Shown piece by piece: positions 23,223 through 30,655 of a DNA stretch of 64,000 nt. Source of the stretch: Aphodosoma sp045631465. Its GTDB lineage: Bacteria > Bacteroidota > Bacteroidia > Bacteroidales > Paludibacteraceae. Under the pieces are notes generated by a model that saw only the letters and a program-made list of their open reading frames with translations, did no database searches and was not told the origin of the DNA. The stretch covers positions 4,750 through 68,749 of the forward strand of contig JAZQUV010000046.1 of assembly GCA_045631465.1 (NCBI GenBank). Direction: 5' to 3'. Position 1 is the first letter of the stretch; the number at the start of each line of letters is the position of its first letter. A program made the position numbers and the translations under genes.

Positions 23223-25364
23223 TTACATTATTATTTGATTTATAAGAATAACAATATCTTCGTCGGAAAGGCCGAGAGCTTGTAGATATGAGGCATGAGC
23301 AATCATTTTTTCGGCAAACTTTATATCGTTATCTAAAAGAGACTTAGCACGGCGATAATAGTCGCGAGCAATATCTTTGGCTTGCAAAGCCCAAAAAGTG
23401 TGACCAGCGAAGAATGCATCGTCGATTGAAAAATCTTTGTGCTGAGAAAGACGATCATAGTAGGTCATTGCCTTATCATAGTCGGCTAAGAGGAAGGCAC
23501 ATTGAGCGATGCCAGACTGAGCCTTGTAATTATTTGGTCGAAGATACTCTACTTTGTGATAAAGAGCCCGAGCTCGATTGTAATCCGACAGAGAGAGATG
23601 ATAATTGGCATAATTAAGCATCGTGACGAAATCGTCGTCTTTTAGGCGTAGAATTGCCTCATAGCAATTGACTAGCTGGTCATTAAGGTTCAACTCGCGG
23701 TAGCATAGAGCCTTACGTTTGAGAGTCCAAATATCGTCGGCTTCGAGGAGGTCGGCTTTCTCATAGCAATCGAGAGCCTCACGCCAACGAGTAAGTTGCT
23801 GATAGCAATAGCCCATTTGCTGATAGAAATAAGCGTCCCACACTTGCTGAGCATCGAGATATTCGAATAGAGGCAAAGCCTCGAGAAAATGTTCGACCTC
23901 GAAGAGATATTTGCAGATTGATTTTTTCAACTCTTGAGGCAATAGAGAAAATACAAATGTATTTTTGTCGAACTTATCGATAGAATTGAATGGATTGACG
24001 AAATCGGCACGACGTGGGTATAGACGATAAAAACGGAAAATATCGAGCACATAGTTGCGCAGCTCGACAGCATAAATATTATGGTTATTTTGCTTCCAAT
24101 TTTCAGAGTCGATATCTTCGCGTATAGCCTCGGCATCAGCCCCCATGCCAGACATCATAGATTTGAAATTGGCGGCTGGGATTTGAGCGATGCTATAGAA
24201 GAAAGAGTATTTGTCGGAACTACAGATGTGGGTAGATTCGGCAAAAAAGCGCAATAGATCTGGCATATCGGACATTTGACGGGCGACATCTATCTGCTTG
24301 ACATCGAAAGGCATGAACCAATGAGCAATATTATTGAAAAAGGTGTAACCTTTCATACTTGAGAAGGTGCTCATATAGACATCGGCCCCTTGTTGTTGCA
24401 TATCGCCGAACTCGCGAAGTTTGGCAGAGACACCTTCGTCGTCCATCAGCGCCTTCTCCCACTTAGGGTTGAACTCCTCGTCGTTGAGAGGGTCGGCCCC
24501 TTCGTCTTGAAGGATTTGTTGTAACTTGGCACCTGACTTAAAGATTTCGGGATAGATTTCGGTAGTAATCTTTTTTGTGACCTTATCGGTGCCAAAGGTG
24601 TTGATTATGTGTTTATAAGCTCTTTCGACATCGGTAATAAATAGCTCGTCGGCAAAGAGGATTTGAAGTTTTGACGAGAGTTTGGAATCGCGCGCAACAC
24701 GAGATGAGAAGTGAGACAGAATCATTAAGAGACCCACTACGGCACGTGCACGCAGGCGCGGTTCGTCAGCACGAGATAGCTCGATGAAAATATTGAGAAC
24801 CGCAGCATCGTAGACACGTAGACCTTTGAGCATCAGGGCAGAAAGAAGCATTTGTTGGGCAGTGGTCTCGATTGCGGGATCGGAAAAGAAGGCGATTAAC
24901 TGATTGTATCGTTCGCCTGAGATTCGTGATTCGAGCCATACGAAGCGAAAAGCACAACTCAAAGTCTCGGTTTTTTGCTCGGTATAGGTAGTGTCTGCTA
25001 GTTGTAAAACATCGGTTATAGTTTTCCAATCGATAGTAGAAATATTTTCGATGCGGCGCTGCTGATAGTCGTAAGTAACACTAAGTTTGGCATATAAGGC
25101 ATCTTGTATGTCATCGAGCAAGAGGTAGAGGTCGTCTTGCAGTTGAGCAACAATACGAGAACGGTCGGGGTCGTAGTAATCGCCAAGTGCATAATGTAGC
25201 ATTTGACTAAAAAGACCCTCTAATTCATCGCAACGAGAAATAGCCCACCACTGTTGTAGCTCTTTGAGAAGGATGCGTATACGCACAAAAACGAGAGCGA
25301 ATAATTTGGTGTCGATTAGCCGCGATGTCTCTTTAATAATTTTTTGTATTTCTTTGTTGCTCAT
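23223..25364 (-). CDS. Large TPR-repeat protein of unknown function
   Basis: A 713-residue protein with no signal peptide or membrane segment that I can see. Residues about 1-450 are helical without a family I recognise and include an acidic stretch (DEGADPLNDEEFNPKWEKALMDDEG). From about 480 onward there are tetratricopeptide repeats, visible as AYFYQQMGYCYQQLTRWREALDCYEKA and then RARALYHKVEYLRPNNYKAQSGIAQCAFLLADYDKAMTYYDRL. It probably works as a cytoplasmic scaffold. The next gene upstream on the same strand is the Crp-type regulator, whose stop is 26 bp before this start, so the two are likely co-transcribed. Confidence 0.75.
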   Translation of the reverse strand: MSNKEIQKIIKETSRLIDTKLFALVFVRIRILLKELQQWWAISRCDELEGLFSQMLHYALGDYYDPDRSRIVAQLQDDLYLLLDDIQDALYAKLSVTYDYQQRRIENISTIDWKTITDVLQLADTTYTEQKTETLSCAFRFVWLESRISGERYNQLIAFFSDPAIETTAQQMLLSALMLKGLRVYDAAVLNIFIELSRADEPRLRARAVVGLLMILSHFSSRVARDSKLSSKLQILFADELFITDVERAYKHIINTFGTDKVTKKITTEIYPEIFKSGAKLQQILQDEGADPLNDEEFNPKWEKALMDDEGVSAKLREFGDMQQQGADVYMSTFSSMKGYTFFNNIAHWFMPFDVKQIDVARQMSDMPDLLRFFAESTHICSSDKYSFFYSIAQIPAANFKSMMSGMGADAEAIREDIDSENWKQNNHNIYAVELRNYVLDIFRFYRLYPRRADFVNPFNSIDKFDKNTFVFSLLPQELKKSICKYLFEVEHFLEALPLFEYLDAQQVWDAYFYQQMGYCYQQLTRWREALDCYEKADLLEADDIWTLKRKALCYRELNLNDQLVNCYEAILRLKDDDFVTMLNYANYHLSLSDYNRARALYHKVEYLRPNNYKAQSGIAQCAFLLADYDKAMTYYDRLSQHKDFSIDDAFFAGHTFWALQAKDIARDYYRRAKSLLDNDIKFAEKMIAHASYLQALGLSDEDIVILINQIIM

Positions 25365-25390
25365 ATAAGCAGTGTGTAAGCAATTAAGGT

Positions 25391-26092
25391 TTAACCTAAT
25401 ATACTAACTTTACGCAAGGTTGATTCGTTAAGAATTTTGATTTTTTTTCCGACCAATTCGATCATTTCCTCGTTGTTGAAAGCTGCGAGGGTGCGAATTG
25501 CATTAGAAGCAGTCATATTGGCAAATCCAGCAAGGTCTTCACGAGAAAGGAAGCCTTTGAGGAATTTAGTTTCGGGATCGATGCCATAGGTTTCGATTAG
25601 GATAACCAAAGCTTCGGCAAGACGACCACGAATGTGCTTTTGTGTTAGGCTAACGATTCGCGAATCTATATCACCAAGGTCGGCAGAAAGATTTGTTATA
25701 AATGTCATAGCAAGGCGATTGTTAGACTCAAGAATCTGACGAATAACATTCAAAGGGACAGCATAAGCCTTGACGCTTTCGAGCGCAGAGGCAGAAGTTA
25801 CGTATTTTCCTCCTGCAAAATAGGCGCGATATGCGAAATTTTCGCCCTCTTTGACAAAGCGCAAAATCTGCTGACGGCTGCCTACTCCATCCTTGAAAAT
25901 TTTGATTTTTCCGGCTATTACACAGTAAAGGAATTCTGGAATTTCGCCTTCTTTATAAATAAGTTCATTTTTCTTAAACTCCTGATATTTAGTATTTTCG
26001 CGAAGATACATACGTTCTTCATGTGTAAGTGCAGACCATATATCCGACATCTCGTCGATAGGCCGCAAGCCCTTGAGTGAACTTTTTACCAT
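25391..26092 (-). CDS. Crp/Fnr family transcriptional regulator
   Basis: A 233-residue regulator. Residues about 20-135 form a cyclic-nucleotide-binding beta-barrel (NELIYKEGEIPEFLYCVIAGKIKIFKDG). The C-terminal part (about 165-225) is the Crp-type winged helix: LKGFLSREDLAGFANMTASNAIRTLAAFN. There are no Cys residues arranged for an Fe-S cluster like Fnr. The ligand is unknown; Bacteroidota homologues often respond to stress or nitrosative signals, but this cannot be inferred here. The leader contains two and a half copies of a 13-base direct repeat (TATGTTTTATAAC, 26098-26133) that might be a self-regulation site. Confidence 0.9.
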   Translation of the reverse strand: MVKSSLKGLRPIDEMSDIWSALTHEERMYLRENTKYQEFKKNELIYKEGEIPEFLYCVIAGKIKIFKDGVGSRQQILRFVKEGENFAYRAYFAGGKYVTSASALESVKAYAVPLNVIRQILESNNRLAMTFITNLSADLGDIDSRIVSLTQKHIRGRLAEALVILIETYGIDPETKFLKGFLSREDLAGFANMTASNAIRTLAAFNNEEMIELVGKKIKILNESTLRKVSILG

Positions 26093-26310
26093 TAAAATAT
26101 GTTTTATAACTATGTTTTATAACTATGTTTTAGAGCACAAAATTACTACATTTTCTTGATATACACAAACTTTAGGCGAGATTTTTTTGCTTTTTTTATT
26201 TAAGTTTAGAGATTTAATTTGAAAAAAAATCAAAAAACATGGCCTTTATTGGAAATAAGAAATTGAAATGCTCAAGAAGAGAGAGAGATGAGAATAGGCG
26301 AAGATTGAGT

Positions 26311-26400
26311 TATAGTATGTTTATAGTATATTTATCCTATATTTATAGTATATTTATCATATATTTATAGTATATTGAAGGTAGGGAGTGACTACGAAGT
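26311..26400 (+). repeat. 11-base repeat array
   Basis: Successive 11-base units from about 26314: AGTATGTTTAT, AGTATATTTAT, CCTATATTTAT, AGTATATTTAT, CATATATTTAT, AGTATATTGAA, GGTAGGGAGTG. Most variation is in the first two bases of each unit. The same unit types occur in reverse orientation at 51202-51268. Confidence 0.85.
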
Positions 26401-26483
26401 ACTTTATGTTAACATTAGTTAAATTTAGTATTTTGTATTGCAAAGTACAAAGTTTTGTTGTAACTTTGCAAAAAAAAATAAGA

Positions 26484-26546
26484 GAATGGGGAATGGGGAA
26501 TGGAGAATGAGGAATGAGGAATGAGGGATGGGGAATGGGGAATGGA
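26484..26546. repeat. Heptad array in the PadR leader
   Basis: About nine units of 7 bases of the type GAATGGG, GAATGGA, GAATGAG, GGATGGG. It sits just after the promoter box at 26461-26468, so the array would be transcribed as the 5' UTR. The same GAATGAG unit recurs at 53378-53404 and, as its complement, inside the dehydrogenase gene at 9892-9919. Confidence 0.85.
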
Positions 26547-26598
26547 ATATACTTTTCAAATATATATTTTTAATCATAAATTCTAAATTGTACATAAT

Positions 26599-26973
26599 AT
26601 GACTGGAGATAATAACATTAAAGCACAGATGCGTAAGGGTATTTTGGAATACTTGGTTATGCTTTGCTTGAAGGACCATCCTGCATATTCGTCGGATTTG
26701 ATTAATATGCTAAAAGAGGGTGAGTTTATTGTGGTGGAAGGTGCACTCTACCCTCTACTAATGAGATTAAAACTGAATGAGTTGGTGAACTATGTTTGGG
26801 TGGAGTCGACATTGGGTCCGCCACGAAAATATTATAGTCTCACAGAAAAAGGTTTGGAGTTTTTGAACGAACTAGAAGAGGCTTATAGTGAAATAGAAAA
26901 GGCTGTGAAATATGTAAAAAACACACCTATGAAAGAATGTACGTTGGACAATGATAAAATTATTACAAAATGA
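26599..26973 (+). CDS. PadR family transcriptional regulator
   Basis: A 124-residue winged-helix repressor. The PadR core covers residues about 8-90: MRKGILEYLVMLCLKDHPAYSSDLINMLKEG, then VVEGALYPLLMRLK, then GPPRKYYSLTEKG. Its stop codon overlaps the start of the PspC-domain gene by four bases (ATGA). Such PadR-PspC pairs are common in Bacteroidota and suggest that the regulator controls its own operon, perhaps in response to envelope stress. A promoter box TAACTTTG lies at 26461-26468, giving a leader of about 120 bases that contains a heptad array. Confidence 0.92.
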   Translation: MTGDNNIKAQMRKGILEYLVMLCLKDHPAYSSDLINMLKEGEFIVVEGALYPLLMRLKLNELVNYVWVESTLGPPRKYYSLTEKGLEFLNELEEAYSEIEKAVKYVKNTPMKECTLDNDKIITK

Positions 26974-28553
26974 AAAAGACATTGACTATCAACTTATCGG
27001 GCGTTGTGTTTAATATAGACGAAGACGCTTATGATACACTAAAAGGGTATCTTGTGAAATTGGAGACTAAGTTTAAGACAGAAGAGGTAAAAGAAGTGAT
27101 GAATGATATTGAGGCTCGCTTGGCAGAATTGTTTGGAGAGGGATTGCAACGTGAGCACAAAAATGTAGTCACAATTGAGCATGTAGAAGGTGCAATAGAA
27201 CAACTTGGTACGGCAGAAGAGATTGGTGATGATGCTAACGATATGTCAGGAGAAGAGTCATCGGAAAATAAACGTAAACAACATCGTAAGTTCTACCGCG
27301 ATAGCGAGAATAAGGTGTTGGGTGGAGTTGCAGCAGGTTTGGCGGCTTATTTAGGTTTTGACGTGACAATTGTTCGTTTAGTATTTGTATTGTTGGCAAT
27401 CACTATTTTAGGATGGTTGATTCCTATCTATTTATTGGTATGGTTGATTGCTCCAGAGGCTAAGACTACAGCGCAAAAACTTGAGATGCAAGGCATTGAA
27501 CCTTCGATTGAAAATATTAAGGAGTATTTGAATAGCGAAAGATTCAAAGAATCGGCAGGTAGAATTGGTTCGAGATTGGGTGATGTGGTGATGTGGTTGT
27601 TCAGAATTGCTGCGATTGTAGTAGGTTTGTTTTTTATTGTGATTGGAGCGTTTGTGATTGGAGCATTAATAATTGCTCTTGTGGGAATTGTGGTAGGCGG
27701 CGGTAGTGCGTTGGGTGCAGTATTGGGAAGTTTTATGCCTATGAGTCAAGGCAATAGTATGTTGATAGTGTTTATAACTTCGACGTTGGTGGCATGCTTG
27801 ATTCCGATAGTTTCGATAATTATTGCAACAGCGAGATTGATTCGCAGAGATAACACTCCTCGCAAGAAAGGCTGGGGTTGGTTTTGGTTTGCTATATGGA
27901 TTGTGGCTGTAATAATGTCGATAAACGCATTGGCGTTGAATGTGCCTAACGTGGTGAATGCGTTGAGAAATTGGGAGGAAAATGACTTTGTGCTTTTGTT
28001 GGACGATGATATTGTTACGGAGGAGAGACTGAGAGGTGTAATGTTTAATGAGATTGACATTGACGAGGCAATGAATGTGCATCTTGTGACTGATACTTGC
28101 AACTACATAGAAGTTAAAGGATTAGCTACAAATATGCGCAATACGAAAGTTGCTATTGAAGAGGGAAAATTGAAAATAGGCAGTGAGATGCCTATTGAAC
28201 CACTCAATAAAAAACAAACAATTGTGGTGCACTATTGCTCGGAACTGTACAAAATAGAGGTGGGAAATGCAAGTGTATTGTCAAACTATGACAATATACT
28301 GACAACAAGCAATTTAGAACTAGACATTGCATCAGCTGCAGTGGTGAGCATAGGAGTAAAATGCTCTAAATTAGACATAGATGCATCATCGGCTGCAGTG
28401 GTGAATGTGTGGGGAGAATGTGAGATGCTAGAAGCAAAATTAGCCTCGGCTGCAGTGGTGAATATGAAAGACTTAAAAGCCAATAGTGCGGTAATTGATG
28501 CTTCGCCGGCTGCGGTGGTTGATGCTCCAAGGTGCGAAAACATAAAAGATTAG
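26970..28553 (+). CDS. PspC-domain membrane protein with adhesin-like C-terminal repeats
   Basis: A 527-residue protein. Residues 1-95 form an acidic cytoplasmic domain. Residues about 105-165 are the PspC domain (RDSENKVLGGVAAGLAAYLG then VWLIAPEAK), linked in other bacteria to phage-shock envelope-stress signalling. Three to four more membrane segments lie between about 205 and 330. The C-terminal 190 residues resemble a DUF2807-type beta-helix 'head' domain and contain four SAAVV-like steps (ASAAVVSIG, SSAAVVNVW, ASAAVVNMK, SPAAVVDAP) spaced about 20 residues apart. It is co-transcribed with PadR. The stop codon lies inside a 7-base repeat array. Confidence 0.85.
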   Translation: MKKTLTINLSGVVFNIDEDAYDTLKGYLVKLETKFKTEEVKEVMNDIEARLAELFGEGLQREHKNVVTIEHVEGAIEQLGTAEEIGDDANDMSGEESSENKRKQHRKFYRDSENKVLGGVAAGLAAYLGFDVTIVRLVFVLLAITILGWLIPIYLLVWLIAPEAKTTAQKLEMQGIEPSIENIKEYLNSERFKESAGRIGSRLGDVVMWLFRIAAIVVGLFFIVIGAFVIGALIIALVGIVVGGGSALGAVLGSFMPMSQGNSMLIVFITSTLVACLIPIVSIIIATARLIRRDNTPRKKGWGWFWFAIWIVAVIMSINALALNVPNVVNALRNWEENDFVLLLDDDIVTEERLRGVMFNEIDIDEAMNVHLVTDTCNYIEVKGLATNMRNTKVAIEEGKLKIGSEMPIEPLNKKQTIVVHYCSELYKIEVGNASVLSNYDNILTTSNLELDIASAAVVSIGVKCSKLDIDASSAAVVNVWGECEMLEAKLASAAVVNMKDLKANSAVIDASPAAVVDAPRCENIKD

Positions 28554-28574
28554 AAGATTAAGGATTAAGGATTG
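28547..28574. repeat. Heptad array spanning the stop codon of the PspC gene
   Basis: Four 7-base units AGATTAG, AAGATTA, AGGATTA, AGGATTG. The TAG stop (28551-28553) is part of the first unit. Confidence 0.8.
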
Positions 28575-28590
28575 AAAAATATTGAAAATT

Positions 28591-28634
28591 ATAGTGGAAA
28601 TATTTGTATAAATGAAATATTTCCACTATTTTTG
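28591..28634 (+). promoter_or_regulatory. 15-bp perfect palindrome overlapping the cytochrome peroxidase promoter
   Basis: Arms at 28591-28605 (ATAGTGGAAATATTT) and 28615-28629, loop of 9 bases. The -33 TTTG (28603-28606) sits at the tip of the left arm and the -7 box TATTTTTG (28627-28634) overlaps the end of the right arm, with a 20-base spacer. It could be an operator. With the T run that follows it could also be the terminator of the PadR-PspC operon. Confidence 0.65.
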
Positions 28635-28667
28635 CATCAGAATTATAATCTAAAACATTATTTAGGT

Positions 28668-30023
28668 ATGAAAATCAAAACAATCTTAGGTATTACCCTA
28701 CTTTTGGCAGTTGCAATAGTATTGGGGTATAAATTTGCCAACACAGCACCTGACAAATCGTTAGATGCTAATGCACAAGCACATAAAGTATTGGAATTGG
28801 GACAATGTATGGCTTGCCATGCTCACGCACCAGAATTGCCATTCTATGCAAAATTTCCTGTTATTGGACCAGTTGTAAAAGACGATGCAGCAAGGGCCAT
28901 ACGTGAATTTGACGCAGAAGCGGTAATAAAAGCAATTGAAAACGGAGAAAAGATTGATGAAGTTACCCTTAACAAATTGGAATACTCATTTGTTAACGGC
29001 ACTATGCCTTTGGCTAAATATTATTTAGTGCATTGGGGCTCTGAAGTGAATGATGTAGAAAAAGATATGATGCTAAATTGGATTGAATCATATCGAACAG
29101 AACATCATTATAATGGATTGGCAACTGCAGAATATGCAAATGAACCGGTGCAAGTGATACCAGATGCATTGCCAGTTGACCTTGCAAAAGTAGAATTAGG
29201 ACGTATGTTGTATAACGACGTTCGACTCTCGGTGGATAATACTATCTCTTGTGCATCGTGCCACGATTTGAGCAAAGGGGGAACAGACAATAAACCATTC
29301 TCGGAAGGTGTGGATGGACAATTTGGAGGTATTAATGCACCTACGGTATTTAATGCAGTATTCAACTTTGTACAATTCTGGGATGGACGCGCTGCCGACT
29401 TGGCTGCTCAAGCAGCTGGACCTCCGACTAACCCAGTAGAAATGGGACATAAAAGTTGGAGAGATATTGAGGCAATATTGTCGGCTGACAACGAATTTGC
29501 AAAAGCATTCACTGAAGTGTATCCTTCGGGGGTAACAGAAGAGAATATTTGTAATGCTATAGCAGAATTTGAAAAAACATTAATCACACCAAATTCGGCA
29601 TTTGACCTATACCTCAAAGGTAATGCGGAAGCTATGACAGCAGAGCAGATAGCTGGCTATGAACTATTTAAAGAAAATAGTTGTGCTACTTGCCATGCAG
29701 GTGTAAACTTTGGCGGTTTGACATACGAATATATGGGTACACGCGCTGAATATTTTGCAGATCGAGGTACAGAACTTACAGTAGAAGATTATGGCCGAGG
29801 CAAACAAGAGGAGTGCGCATTCTTTGATCATAGATTCAAGACTCCTGGTTTGCGTAATGTAGCCCTTACGGCTCCATACTTCCATGATGCAACACAAGCT
29901 ACTCTACTTGATGCAGTGAACGCAATGGTGAAATATCAAACTAGCGAAACTATTAGTGAAAAAGAAGCTGAACAAATAGTTGATTTCTTGAATGCATTGA
30001 CAGGAGAAATACCAGTGAAATAA
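28668..30023 (+). CDS. Triheme cytochrome c peroxidase
   Basis: A 451-residue exported c-type cytochrome. I use the ATG at 28668 (MKIKTILGITLLLAVAIVLG, a signal or anchor helix). The longer frame from 28572 would place a promoter and palindrome inside the coding region. Three heme motifs are visible: CMACH near residue 46 of the short form, CASCH, and CATCH. The last two belong to the di-heme peroxidase (MauG/CcpA) core, with FWDGRAADLAAQAAGPPTNPVEMG and LRNVALTAPYFHDA. The N-terminal 150 residues form an additional cytochrome domain typical of Bacteroidota peroxidases. It reduces hydrogen peroxide in the periplasm. A 7-base repeat array begins at its stop codon. Confidence 0.92.
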   Translation: MKIKTILGITLLLAVAIVLGYKFANTAPDKSLDANAQAHKVLELGQCMACHAHAPELPFYAKFPVIGPVVKDDAARAIREFDAEAVIKAIENGEKIDEVTLNKLEYSFVNGTMPLAKYYLVHWGSEVNDVEKDMMLNWIESYRTEHHYNGLATAEYANEPVQVIPDALPVDLAKVELGRMLYNDVRLSVDNTISCASCHDLSKGGTDNKPFSEGVDGQFGGINAPTVFNAVFNFVQFWDGRAADLAAQAAGPPTNPVEMGHKSWRDIEAILSADNEFAKAFTEVYPSGVTEENICNAIAEFEKTLITPNSAFDLYLKGNAEAMTAEQIAGYELFKENSCATCHAGVNFGGLTYEYMGTRAEYFADRGTELTVEDYGRGKQEECAFFDHRFKTPGLRNVALTAPYFHDATQATLLDAVNAMVKYQTSETISEKEAEQIVDFLNALTGEIPVK

Positions 30024-30049
30024 TTGATAATTGACAATTGATAATTGCT
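30022..30049. repeat. Heptad array at the stop codon of the peroxidase gene
   Basis: Four units AATTGAT, AATTGAC, AATTGAT, AATTGCT. The first overlaps the TAA stop (30021-30023). A hairpin CTCGACTACTGA..TCAGTGGTCGAG with a T tract follows (30048-30080) and is probably the terminator. Confidence 0.75.
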
Positions 30050-30082
30050 CGACTACTGAATATCAGTGGTCGAGTTTTTTTT
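30046..30082 (+). terminator. Terminator of the cytochrome peroxidase gene
   Basis: Arms around CTCGACTACTGA and TCAGTGGTCGAG, followed by a run of nine T. Confidence 0.75.
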
Positions 30083-30399
30083 TTGAGCCATTACTAATAT
30101 TTTTTATTTACATACGCTAAGATTATAAACAACTAAGATAGCATTGTAGTTAGACTAGAATAGATGGTAGATTCTATTTTGATATTGACAAAGCAAATTA
30201 ACATAATGGTATAAATTATAGGGATTACAGTAAGGAGATTGTAGGATTGACTGTAGGAATAACTATAGTCTAACGGAAATATAATTTATTATAGAGATGA
30301 ACAAATATATTTTTGAAATTTATATAAAAAAAACTATCTATAAATGGATATACTTATAGTAACATTCTCTCAGTAGAGCATTGATATATATAAAAGAAA

Positions 30400-30632
30400 G
30401 ACGATGTGTCATAATACCCAAATTGCTGCGTTGTTCTCAATATTAAGCTTCAGTCATGTACTTCAGTACACTCCTTTCAGCTTAAATTTCAACGCCTTGC
30501 ACTTTAGGCATTCTTTAGATTCTTGCTTCGTTCATCAAAATAAGTAAAACTTCTTTTGCTTTCGCTTATCGCAAGAATTCTTACACATCTAAAAGAGGCT
30601 GAGCCAAAACTAGTGTTTTGACACAGCCTCTT
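30400..30632. mobile_element. MITE-like element, copy 1 (233 bp)
   Basis: It begins GACGATGTGTCATAAT and its other end, read on the opposite strand, is GAGGCTGTGTCAAAAC, so the termini are imperfect inverted repeats. The interior contains CAGTCATGTACTTCAGTACA and is highly similar to copies at 42202-42433 and 63050-63280. The GAGGCTG end forms a hairpin (AGGCTGAGCCAAAA/TTTTGACACAGCCT) only 24 bases from the stop of the large secreted protein and may serve as its terminator. It has no transposase; a 47-codon frame is probably spurious. Confidence 0.85.
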
Positions 30633-30655
30633 GAATTATTTATAACCTTAAAAGA

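Larger units (their letters stand above)
26093..26598. other. 506-bp divergent intergenic region (Crp / PadR)
   Basis: From left to right: 13-base direct repeats (26098-26133) next to the crp start, AT-rich sequence, the 11-base array (26311-26400), a TAACTTTG promoter box for the PadR gene (26461-26468), then a heptad array (26484-26546) in the PadR leader. No gene seen. Confidence 0.7.
30024..30655. other. 632-bp intergenic region between convergent genes
   Basis: It holds the heptad array and terminator at the left, then about 300 bp of AT-rich sequence with a loose 11-12 base TAGGA-type periodicity (about 30220-30280), then the MITE-like element copy 1 (30400-30632). No gene is supported. 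Confidence 0.65.

Noticed and set aside
26311..26400. Possible CRISPR array
   Set aside because: Units are 11 bases with no spacers, and no cas genes are in the window. The 7-base arrays fail for the same reason.
28572..28667. Extended N-terminus of the cytochrome peroxidase
   Set aside because: The extension would translate through a heptad array, a palindrome and the likely promoter. The ATG at 28668 gives a normal signal sequence.
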